Shown here: in pieces, positions 34,739-44,181 of the stretch | Layout: each line of letters starts with the position of its first letter | Position numbering within the stretch: the first letter of the stretch is position 1 | DNA from: Phoebastria nigripes | Lineage: Eukaryota; Chordata; Aves; Procellariiformes; Diomedeidae | Direction of reading: 5' to 3' | Assembly (NCBI GenBank): GCA_035582835.1 | Contig: JAYKAV010002774.1 | Location: 478,418-542,417, forward strand | Length of the DNA: 64,000 nucleotides | Position numbers and translations under genes: made by a program | The notes under the pieces: model-generated | Seen by the model: the letters and a program-made list of their open reading frames with translations, nothing else | Database searches by the model: none | Told to the model about the DNA's origin: nothing

Positions 34739-35138
34739 TGATTAAGGGATTGGAACATCTTTCATATGAGGAGAGGGTGAGAGAGCCGGGATTTTTCAGC
34801 CTAGAGCAGGGAAGGCTCAGGGGGGATCTCATCAGTGGCTATAAATACCTGAATGTGTGGCGGGAATGAAGATGAGGGATCCAGACTCTTCTCAGTAGTG
34901 CCCGCTGACAGGCCAAGAAGCAACGGGCAAAAACTGAAACACCTGAAATTCCATCTGAACATAAGAAAACAGTTCTACTGTGAGGTTGGTCAGAGTAAGA
35001 CTACTATGGGGATATTCAAAAGCCATTCGGACACAGTCCTGGGCAACCTGCTGTGGCTGATCCTGCTTGAGCAGGGGAGTTGCAGTAGATGATCTCAGGA
35101 GGTGCCTCCCAGCCTCAACCAGTCTGTGCTTCTGTAAT
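34739..35138 (+). mobile_element. CR1 LINE, old 3' fragment
   Basis: The sequence matches the CR1 RT C-terminus and 3' tail in decayed form: AACATCTTTCATATGAGGAG, a GGATTTTTCAGCCTAGAGCA segment, GGGGATCTCATCAGTGGCTA, a run like TGCTTGAGCAGGGGAGTTG, and a tail CAGTCTGTGCTTCTGTAA. It has many substitutions and small deletions, so it is older than the 10.4- and 27.2-kb copies. It begins about 45 nt after the donor of the 34600-34696 exon, in the same orientation as NELL2. Confidence 0.88.
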
Positions 35139-36704
35139 CATAACACAGCTCTTAGGGCCGTGGTGTGTTGTGTATCAGCATATCTGATGGAGTGACCTGT
35201 GCTGCCATCAGACTGGACTTCAGTAAATAAAGTCACAGAGCCAGATGCATGGGGCTCAATGTCACCAAATGACACAGCCAACAGCAGCCTAAGACCGGGA
35301 AAGGTAAATGGCCAAGTGCAACAAAATTCCAGGAAATAAATGGTCAGATTATTGTCTGTTGCATAGCTAGGTGCATTTTTTGTGTGTCACAGAACACTAC
35401 AGTCTAGGGAACTCCAATTTCATTGCTTCTGTAGGATTTAGATTTCATCACAATATCTTCTCAGCTCAGAAATGAATGAGATGACTAGCATCAATGAAGA
35501 GAATGCTTTTTGCCCCAGAGGAAGAATATTTGTACATGCTTTTTGCTTACTGCTTCTGCTTTAACAGGTATATATAGCAAGCACCTGGTGTATAGCAAGA
35601 TTGAAAAAGTGAATGCTATGTTGAACTGAAGTGTAAATTTTGATTCCTCTGAGTCCATTAGGTAGCACTCATTGGTCACAGCCGCTATCTGTGGTTTGGC
35701 CTGAGTCTTCTCTGGAGTTGCGTTAACAAATGATGGCATCTCTGTGGATGCCTTCCACACTGCAGTCCCATTTTCCTCCCAGTAGGCATCTTTTTGCTTG
35801 AGCTACAAAACAGAATTGATGATGTTGATCACAGAGCCAATCACTTTTTAAAATATGGCCTGCTAAATCTTTTTTTCAGCGTAAAACACTTTGACTATGG
35901 TTTTCACAGCAAGTTCTGTGCTTTTTTGCTAAAATCAGTTTTTGGGTGTTGAAATACTGTTTGCTATACTTGAATGCTAATTTATATCCTTGTTGTGTAT
36001 GAAGTACAGAGGTCCAGTGGGGCACTCAAATTTGAAAACTGAAGCATGACTTTGTTTTTATTTTTCAATTCAATATGTGTTTCCTTTTCCTCCAGAAGAC
36101 TAAGAGGATGTCTGCTAAACAAACTGCAAAATTATATTTCTGGCTTAAATAAACAGTTGACTCCAAGAATAAAATCAGAAAATATTAATGCATTGCTTAA
36201 ACTGATCTCAGATACACTTCATTTATTCTACATGCTTATAATTAATACTTTTTTTTAATATTCCTTTTATTTTTTTGTGCCTTCTCAGTTTTTGACTTGA
36301 TTATATTCTTCTTTTTGCCAAATCATAGTCACTGTGAAGAAGCTCATTAGGTGTAGAAAAACAAATACTCCAGTAGTGGACTGTATTTTTTTCTTTCTTT
36401 CTTTTCAAGAAAGAGAAAATTAAACAAAATACATGGAGAATTTTGCCTCAGTTACAAATATAAACCAGCTTAACAGAAATACAGAAATGGATAGCTGTTA
36501 AAAGAGCATCGATATAGCCAAGTATACTGTGCTAAGTGATTTCTCCAGCATAATATAGTACCAATGGTCAAACTGCATCTGAAAATGGAAATGACACTGT
36601 TGTACAGGAGATTCATCAGTTTAGAAGATGAGGACTTTCAATGCTTCTTAGTGTTTTGGAGAGCCTGTATTTTTAGACACTCACTGTGGGACATCTCCTA
36701 CTGA

Positions 36705-36750
36705 TCTGATTTTGAGAGGTCCAGGTGCTTAGCTATTTCCGAAAATCAGG
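36705..36750. repeat. Short palindromic repeat, MITE-like
   Basis: CTGATTTTGAGAGGTCCAGG and later TTCCGAAAATCAGG form inverted arms (CTGATTTT against AAAATCAG) around GTGCTTAG. This resembles the sauropsid palindrome GATTTTCAGAGG...GTGCTCAGCACC...GAAAATC. By-eye call. Confidence 0.4.
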
Positions 36751-38410
36751 CTGCTTTGAGTGGATTAAATGGATTGTCCAGAGGGGTCAAGGTACTCAAA
36801 ATCATTAGTCACTCTGAAAAAGATTTTATTTGGCTGTATTTGATTTTGAATCTAATATTGCTGCACTAAACCGATGTGCCAGTAGGCATATTCACACTGA
36901 GATATATTTGTACCTGTTTCACTTTAAGGTCTGAAGTCTGAGAGCGCAATTCTGGCTGATCTCTGGTACCGTGTAACTTCTCTCTGGCATCTGGCAATGT
37001 GTTAATTTGAACCACTAGGTTCTTTAGGAGCCTGTGCAAAGCCTCTCATGTACTGTCAGGAGGTCCTGATTTGGGAGCCCAGGTGGGCTAGATGTCACAG
37101 CTCCCTATTGTTACTTTGGGAGAATGAGAAGGAACCTGAATTCCTGGCGAGTGGCAGTCAGCTCATATCACAGCTGATATATGATGAATAAAGCTCCTCA
37201 AATAGTTGGAGGAGCTTTGCTGTTGGTTAATAGCTAAATGATTTGAATACCTGCCTGTGTGTTCAGTGAAGAGTGTTTTACTTCATAAACACTCTTCAAA
37301 CATAGTTTGAAGTTGATGACACTGAGGAAGTAAGGGAGGAGAAATTAATACAGTGAGCTTTTTGGTGTGCTCTTCAAAGAGGTCTTTGCTCCTGACTTCC
37401 AGAACACATGCTGTGGGAGGTCCTGATGTGGAGCCCTGTCTCAGGCACACCTATTTTTTCACTCTTCGCTAATCGCTGCAGCTCCTTGTGCAGCGTGGGG
37501 GAGCGTCCAGTTGTCCTAGATCGTAGCTTTGTTGTTAAGGGGGAAGGGTAGGCNTGGCACTTAAGTACCCTCTTAGTTGCCCTCCAGTGACACCTGCTCT
37601 TCTCTGTAGGTGACGTAGGTTGCTAAGTCACCCTGCGTCATTCGCCTGAGGTCAAAATTCTGGTTCTTTGACTTTGCAACATCTGTATTGAATGCCCTGT
37701 GTATGTGGATGAAATGTGGACTTTCGCATTTAGTTTGCATTGTGTTTTTAGTGTCGTGAAACATTCCCTTCATAAGCATGCTGAAGCATGTTGTAAGTAT
37801 TTTGCTTTTCCTCCTGAGAAGGAGTTTTGGAGATGCAGGGAGGGAGTCATGGATGAAAGGGACATCTGGAGTGAATATGATAGGATGGCTCACTTTGAAA
37901 TTCTTATTTGGCCTTTGCTTTTTGAAAGCAGCAAAGTGGCTGCTAATTATATCTTAATGACTAAGGATGCATGTAAATTCTGCCTGCAAGCATGGGATCT
38001 ATTCTTCTGGGTGAAACGGGCCCTTTCCAGGTGGCATAGTTGAATTTCACGCTAAACTTCCCCTTCCCCTAAGTTCTTGCCAACATGCGACTGTGTAACA
38101 GACATGTAGTTTCTTGGCATTCTGCATGCTTTATGAAAAGATCCCCATCAAAATCATAAAGGATTTGCACGAATGTGTTTTTCCTGACTCAGGTTTCCTT
38201 AATCTTCACTTCTATTTGACTTCTAAGTTATAGCTTAGTGAAAAATTAGNGTTTTATTTAAACGAGTGTTTCAAAGTAACTGAAACTGCAGCTGTTTTTC
38301 AAATTACTTTTAAAGGTCATTTTCAAGCTTTTCTGCAATGGCTAACTTAAAAATAACAGTGAATTCAAAACAACCAAACTCTTGCAACATAATTACATCT
38401 TGACATTTAA

Positions 38411-38457
38411 TCTTATGTCTTTAAAAATGATTCGGTTCTTATGTCTTTAAAAATGAT
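38411..38457. repeat. 26-nt tandem duplication
   Basis: TCTTATGTCTTTAAAAATGA recurs with period 26 at 38411 and 38437, identical over 21 nt. It lies 215 nt upstream of the 38672 exon. Confidence 0.92.
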
Positions 38458-38671
38458 ACAGCATGTCTGTATTTGTACATCTATCTATTTTACTTTCTCT
38501 TTATTCTTCTATCACTACATTGGGTCCAGGCAAGAAGCTGTGTATTCATAAGTATTGTTTTTATCAGGCAGTTTTTCTGTGTGGGCTTTAATGTTTTATA
38601 TGGTGAATGGAAAACATAATTTTGACAGGTAAAAATAATGTATCCTTTTTTTTCTCTCCATGCACACATAG

Positions 38672-38744
38672 GGCATAATGCAAGATGTGCAATTACTTGT
38701 CATGCCTCAAGGATTTATTTCTCAATGCCCAGATCTTAATCGCA
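38672..38744 (+). CDS. NELL2: NELL2 exon: C-terminal strand of TSPN/laminin-G-like domain
   Basis: This 73-nt exon encodes 24 residues, GIMQDVQLLVMPQGFISQCP then DLNR, plus the first base of a Thr codon. The G-x-M-Q-D-V/L-x-L pattern is the closing strand of TSPN/laminin-G domains. The Cys in SQCPDLNR is positioned to begin the linker disulphides, and N-R-T across the junction is an N-glycosylation sequon conserved in NELL2 as I recall it. The acceptor is ACACATAG after a T/C-rich tract and the donor is CGCA|GTAAGT. It enters in phase 0 and leaves in phase 1. A 176-nt intron separates it from the next exon. Confidence 0.95.
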
Positions 38745-38920
38745 GTAAGTCTATTAATTCTTATACCATAAATGAAAGGTGTGCTTTGTACCTACTTTCT
38801 GTCCTACAAGCTTTCTTAAAACCTTGAGTTTCAGTGTATTGGTTGTCAACTTTGACATGATTGAACCTATTGTGAATACATGTGGGGTTTTTTATTAATA
38901 TACATATTTTGTTATTCTAG
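38745..38920 (+). other. NELL2 short intron, 176 nt
   Basis: Bounded by GTAAGT and TTCTAG. Nothing else seen in it. Confidence 0.95.
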
Positions 38921-39003
38921 CATGCCCAACTTGTAATGACTTCCATGGACTTGTGCAGAAAATTATGGAACTGCAAGACATTTTAGCCAAAACATCAGCT
39001 AAG
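38921..39003 (+). CDS. NELL2: NELL2 exon: CPTC linker and coiled coil
   Basis: This 83-nt exon encodes a Thr completion and then CPTCNDFHGLVQKIMELQDI followed by LAKTSAK. The C-P-T-C pair is placed where thrombospondin-like proteins form inter-chain disulphides. The following residues carry hydrophobics at heptad spacing (L, I, L, I, L), consistent with the oligomerising coiled coil known in NELL proteins. The acceptor is TTATTCTAG and the donor is AAG|GTAATG. It enters in phase 1 and leaves in phase 0. The next exon continues the same helix (LSQAEQRMNKLDQ). Confidence 0.95.
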
Positions 39004-40035
39004 GTAATGTTTACTAGGAGTCATGGCATGGGAGAAATGAGGACTCTAAGGCTTTAATTGCTGTCTTTTTAGATTATTTGTGCATATGTGGGGATGTGCA
39101 CGTGGGTGTGTGCGGAACATCCCTGCGTGGTATATTTATATGTTTGTATTTATATATCTGTGCCTAGTGTCTATACATACAAATTCCCAGTTCAGAGAGC
39201 TTTCTAATGTTTTTATAGAATCATATCTTTTAATAGTAAACAGAATCCAAATCCCTGAGCAAGGAAAGGGCTCATAGATATTCAAGCTCTATCTATTAGG
39301 CTAACAAGTCAATAAACCTAGAATGAAATAGGTTACTGTGCTTATAGTGCTTATTGCAGCAAGACTTATTGGTCCAAGACTTTTCTAGACCTGAGCTGCC
39401 AAAGATGTGTTCAGACAAAATATATGCAAGACAAGGAATTAAGAATCCAAAGCAGCATTTTCTTCTTTTTTTTTTTCCCCTAGATATCACACCAAAAGCA
39501 TTCATGTCTGCCAGTGAACATAGACTAGTCTTCTGGTTTTAAATGTCAGTTCTTTAGATGTCTGCAGGAATGCTGTTACCTGGCTGATTTGATATGCAAA
39601 TGTTAAAAATGCCTTAGTTGAAGTGGAGAAACAATTGCTAACGTGTTGGTTTTGAGCTTTACCTCCAATTTTGCCTCTCTACTCAGATTCAGGTCTTTTG
39701 TGCATAACCTAATATCTGCAAGTAGTTTATGTAGAGCAAAGATGAGAAATCAGGGGCCATACCCATCTTGACCTACTTACTTTGTTTCATGATGTCCCTG
39801 ATGTTAGAGAAAGCTGAAATGCATTGTGTCTTGCTTCTTAATTTCCATCTCCGAATGACTGATGGTTTAATCATATTGTGTTTGACAATAATTGTTTTAT
39901 TATCTTTGACTGCATTGTCCTACATGTATTGTCTCATCTGTATGCTTGATGATAAGGGAGACAGTTTCAATCATGTTTATACTAATGTGGAAACCACTTA
40001 CAAATTCAAAACTTTTTTGTGAACTGTAAATACAG
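39004..40035 (+). other. NELL2 intron, 1.0 kb
   Basis: Unique AT-rich DNA bounded by GTAATG and TACAG. No repeat or gene was recognised. Confidence 0.9.
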
Positions 40036-40164
40036 TTGTCCCAAGCTGAGCAGAGGATGAACAAGTTGGATCAGTGCTACTGTGAAAGGACCTGCACAAT
40101 GAAGGGCATGACTTACAGAGAGTTTGAATCCTGGACAGATGGCTGTAAGAACTGCACTTGCATG
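40036..40164 (+). CDS. NELL2: NELL2 exon: end of coiled coil and first half of VWC1
   Basis: This 129-nt exon encodes 43 residues, starting LSQAEQRMNKLDQCYCERTC and ending GCKNCTCM. The first 13 residues finish the coiled coil. CYCERTC then opens the first von Willebrand factor C domain, and the C-K-N-C-T-C core is the diagnostic VWC C-x-x-C-x-C motif; N-C-T is also a possible glycosylation sequon. The acceptor is TACAG|T and the donor is ATG|GTATGG, which departs from the usual AAG|GTAAGT. Both flanking introns are phase 0, so skipping would keep the frame but destroy VWC1. The frame stays open about 135 nt past the donor, so intron retention would add 44 residues and then stop. Confidence 0.95.
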
Positions 40165-41438
40165 GTATGGCTACAGTTTGAGTGGAGACTCGGGAACTCT
40201 AGTGCTTCCTCTGATTACAGTTTTATTGAGGCAAATAATGAGAAAACTTCCAGGTGTATGCTAGGTAGTAACAACAAAGTGCTAGAAAACCTGTTCTAAA
40301 TCTAAGGAATAGTATTAATAAATACATTTTCCTATTGTTTCAGCAGTGCCAGCATGTGTAGCTCTCCTATATTTCGTGTCACCCAAGGGAGGTGCTATGC
40401 AATATACTTAGCTGTCATGTTATTCCCATGCACTGAGTTGCAAACAATTTCTCTGGATAATTAATTCTCTGCTTTTTATCACTATAAACACAGCCTTTTT
40501 CTTAGCAAATGATTTAATAGATCCCTTGTGCCTGATTCCCTTTAGTTGCCTTTGGTTACATCTCAATAAGTAATAAAGAGTAAAATGTCAGGGTCATATG
40601 CATGCTCTGTTATATCACAAATGAAAAAGATTTGTTAGGTGGATGGAAGATTCCCAAAGGTATCAGAAGTCCAGAAGCAATTGCAAGTATCCTTTCAGGT
40701 ACCAAACTATGGCATCTTTGTTATTGTCCATTCATTTGAAACACATTAATTCCATTTGAACTCATTAAATGCCTAATCCAAAGGCAGTTAGAAATTGGTG
40801 AAAAGGCTGTTGTTGTCTGTACTGCACCTTAGATTGATTTGCTGCTATCTATAATTTGCTAAATAGTTCTCCTTAAGCTTAGTATGATTTTGATCTTTAT
40901 ATTTCTGGAGGGATGTTAGTTTTGCTTTCAGAGTTTTGTGGTTGACGAGAAGACGACTTAGTCCATGGTATTAAATCTGGCTGATATCTATTTAAAATGC
41001 TTTGAATTTAGTGTTAAATGCATTACGTATTTTTGTCTCAGGTTTTTCTTGCAGCTATGATATTATTACTTTTAGAAATGTATTGTCTCCTATGTAAAAA
41101 TCAGAAGGTAGAGTATTGTTCTGTGAGGTTGTTATTTCACACTAATCTGTCAGTTTGCTGCTGATTGGCAGAATGTTTTACCTCCAAATAGATTTGCCTC
41201 TAAAAAAATCTTAGAACGTTATCATCTCAAAGAATACATGTCTGAAAGATTGCATGGATGATATTCTAAAGTTATGGTTTCTGTTCTTGTAGTTATTAAA
41301 AGAACCATGTTAAAATGTCTTTTTGGGTATTGTTAGAGAGTTCATTGCATTTAAAAATAGATTGTAAGTTCCTGTGTTTGAGAACATCTCTGCTCTTGCT
41401 AAATATAACTACCGGTTAAGCCCCTTTTATTCTTCTAG
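40165..41438 (+). other. NELL2 intron, 1.3 kb
   Basis: Bounded by GTATGG and TTCTAG. The coding frame continues open to a stop at about 40299. Otherwise it is unique AT-rich DNA. Confidence 0.9.
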
Positions 41439-41541
41439 AATGGCACTGTGCAGTGCGAGGCTTTGATTTGCCCCCTCTCTGACTGCCCGCTCAACTCTGC
41501 CCTGGCGTATGTGGATGGCAAGTGCTGCAAAGAATGTCAAT
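41439..41541 (+). CDS. NELL2: NELL2 exon: second half of VWC1
   Basis: This 103-nt exon encodes 34 residues, NGTVQCEALICPLSDCPLNS then ALAYVDGKCCKECQ, plus the first base of a Ser codon. The C-C-x-x-C ending is the canonical close of a VWC module. Together with the previous exon it gives the ten-cysteine VWC spacing. The first residues N-G-T follow Met across the junction and form another sequon. The acceptor is TTCTTCTAG and the donor is CAAT|GTAAGT. It enters in phase 0 and leaves in phase 1. It is followed by the largest intron in the window, 19.8 kb. Confidence 0.95.
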
Positions 41542-43747
41542 GTAAGTTTTACTGCAGTGCTTCCTTCTAATGAATATTTTGAAATCTGTAAAGAAAATGA
41601 ACCTTTCTGTAAACATGTCAGTGAAAGAACTGGTCAGGGAATGAAATATTTGGGTTAAGGAATGAGGAACTTAGACTTCCCTGAAATATTTGGGGAAATC
41701 AATAACCAGAATGTTTTCATTTTTCAGTTGTGGGTTTTTTAAACATTGATATTTCTTATCAATGTTTAAAAAGAAAAAGTTACTTAAAAAATTTTCTGCA
41801 GACTTCCATAGTCTTATCTTTTAGACCAAACTGCTAAAAATTCAAGAACAATTGCCTGGTGTTTGTTTTGACCAGTGTTTCTAACACCTTTATAGCAAGA
41901 AGAATGTACTTTCAACCTTATGTTGTAGTGCTAGAAGCGGAGGTTCAGATTTATGATTCTTCTTCTGTAATTAAGGGAAGAGAAAACTCATACTAGACCC
42001 AAGAGACCAGCAAAAACCAGACACCTAGAAATGTTCTTTCACAAAAGGTCAGGCAGAATTATACAGGAAACTGGATAGAGGTAATTTAATATTGTCATTT
42101 AAGATAGGTGATTACCTTTTGGTTTTATAGCATTTTGGTTTTGTTGCAAATAGGGCCAGAGAAGGGGAATTTTAGGTTAATCACTATCTAGATGGACTAT
42201 ATATAATATTTCAGGTTGATTATGGACATGTATTGCATATATGATGGTTATTTATGTTAGGCTACAGTGGAATCCATTCTTGAAATTGAGCATGAGATGT
42301 ACACACTTCTTTATTCTGTAAATGTTGAGATTTTTCTGTGTGGTTTCATCACTCTTCTACTGCTGTATAAAACTTCTTACAGAGTATAGAGAAATATGTA
42401 ACTGGTTAAAATGACACGTTGTAAGATAAAATTCAGGAAGACGTTTTGTACTCCATTGATCTTGCTCCCACAGGAGTTTATTAATATTTAATTGTGTTAG
42501 AAGTTACACAAACCATCCCATTTTATGAAACCTTATTAACTTACTCAAGTAGAATAATTGTAATTGAGAGGAAATGAGAATTCAAATACTTTTTTTTTTT
42601 TTTAACTAGCTACACAGAATTTCCATGCATATTAGATGGCTCAGGAATTGGTAAGTCAGGGATGTGAGATGTGTGGAGTTCAAGCCTCTATTTGAATCTT
42701 TGACCATGTTGGCAGAGTTTGAAAACCTTATCCTCTGCAGTATGTTTTTGTAATGTACTGCCTGTGAATTGAGTTGGGAATTCTCCATCTAGATGTTAAT
42801 GGGGAAGCGCTCACATCATAAGACTTCTTACAAAGTTGTTTTTCTTGGGAGTCTTGACAAAGGTCAAGAAATGTGGATGAGCATATGGACACTGACCTTG
42901 TCATACAGCATTACTACTTCTTCCAATTAAGATACAGTTCTGGTACAGCATACTGTGAAGTTTACTCTGATACTGCCTTTTTGATATTCTTAATATTATC
43001 AAAAGCCTTTTAGCTTCCAGTGTTGTTAATTTGATGTCAGTACATAATTCAACTTCTAACTAACATGCACACATATAACTCTCTTGACAAAGTACCAGAA
43101 AAATTATTAGATCAAAAAATAAAAATAAAAATGTCTTTTGAAAAATTATTCCTAATTTCATCTAGATTATTTAAAGTGCCATTTAAAACAAATCAAACTT
43201 TTAAGTGGCCAAATCCCTGGAACCAAAGGATGAAGAGTGTAAATTGGAGTCCCATTGACAAGGTAGTTAAATTCCAATGAAAGAGTGCAAAAAGTGGAAG
43301 TTAGAGGCAATCGAGACTGCAGGACCCTCACTTATTCTCCAGGCCTGGTTGGGCAAAATTCTGAGTTGTCACTGAGTTCATATGTATGTGCCAGCTGTGC
43401 CTTGTCTTCTTGGTGTCTTCAGCTCAAGGGCTGAGCTGATTGAGGTCGGTGTGCTCATTGACCATGGTTCTTGCTCGAGGGGTCAAAGCTGAGTTCCTTC
43501 ATTTGGATAGATTCTGAGAATAACTTTTTTGTTCTCAATTCTTAGAACAATATCAGGGGATGTGGCATCTGACTAGATTATGTAGAGCGAACACAGATGG
43601 CTTTTAATTGGGAAAGCAGCTAATTAGGGTGTGTTGCTCAAGGAGCCGCTATCCTTGGTATTGAACAATCAATCATAAATGCTGAGAAAAAGTGATGCCT
43701 AATACACTGTTCTTCAGCTGAGTTCACTGTGTTTGAAGACAGGGCGT

Positions 43748-43966
43748 AGAATCATAGAATGGTTTGGATTGGAAGGAACCTTTAAAGGTCATCTAATCCA
43801 ACCTTCCTGCAATAAGCAGGGACATCTTCAACTAGATCAGGTTGCTCAGAGCCCCGTCCAACCTGACCTTGAATGTTTCCAGGGATGGGGCATCTACCAC
43901 CTCTCTGGGCAACCTGTTCCAGTGTTTCACCACCCTCATCATAAAAAATTTCTTCCTTATATCTAG
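43748..43966 (-). mobile_element. CR1 LINE 3' end, 5'-truncated
   Basis: Reads on the + strand as AGAATCATAGAATGGTTTGG, then the CR1 tail in reverse (CATCTTCAACTAGATCAGGT, TGTTTCCAGGGATGGGGCAT, CACCTCTCTGGGCAACCTG), and stops at the ATATCTAG that corresponds to DIRKKFF. It is nearly identical to 27184-27405 and belongs to the same subfamily in the same orientation. Confidence 0.94.
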
Positions 43967-44132
43967 GAAATGAACTTCAGCCCAGCCCAGCATTTAAATA
44001 TTGGATTGTGCAGCTTTGTTGTATCTCATTTGATGACATTTTCAACCCTTGAGGAATTTCAGCACAACTGACTCTTCATGTTTTTTTCTTAAATATTTAG
44101 TTCAGGGAAGAACAGTTAGTAAGGAATGTTGT

Positions 44133-44134
<2 letters not shown>

Positions 44135-44177
<43 letters not shown>
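44135..44177. repeat. Poly(T) tract of 43 nt
   Basis: Forty-three consecutive T bounded by GTGG and AAACC, about 170 nt after the CR1 tail at 43966. It could be a reverse-strand poly(A) of a retroposed sequence or simple homopolymer growth. No AATAAA is seen within 40 nt to its right on the - strand. Confidence 0.95.

Positions 44178-44181
<4 letters not shown>

Larger units (their letters stand above)
34697..38671 (+). other. NELL2 intron, 4.0 kb
   Basis: Contains the old CR1 fragment at 34739-35138, a palindromic repeat at 36705 and a cluster of three hairpins at 37163-37298. Overlapping open frames of 106-114 codons near 37573-38043 have no recognisable domain and no splice support. Confidence 0.9.

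Noticed and set aside
37573..38043. Overlapping open frames of 106 and 114 codons
   Set aside because: Opposite strands over the same DNA, no known motif, inside a NELL2 intron.
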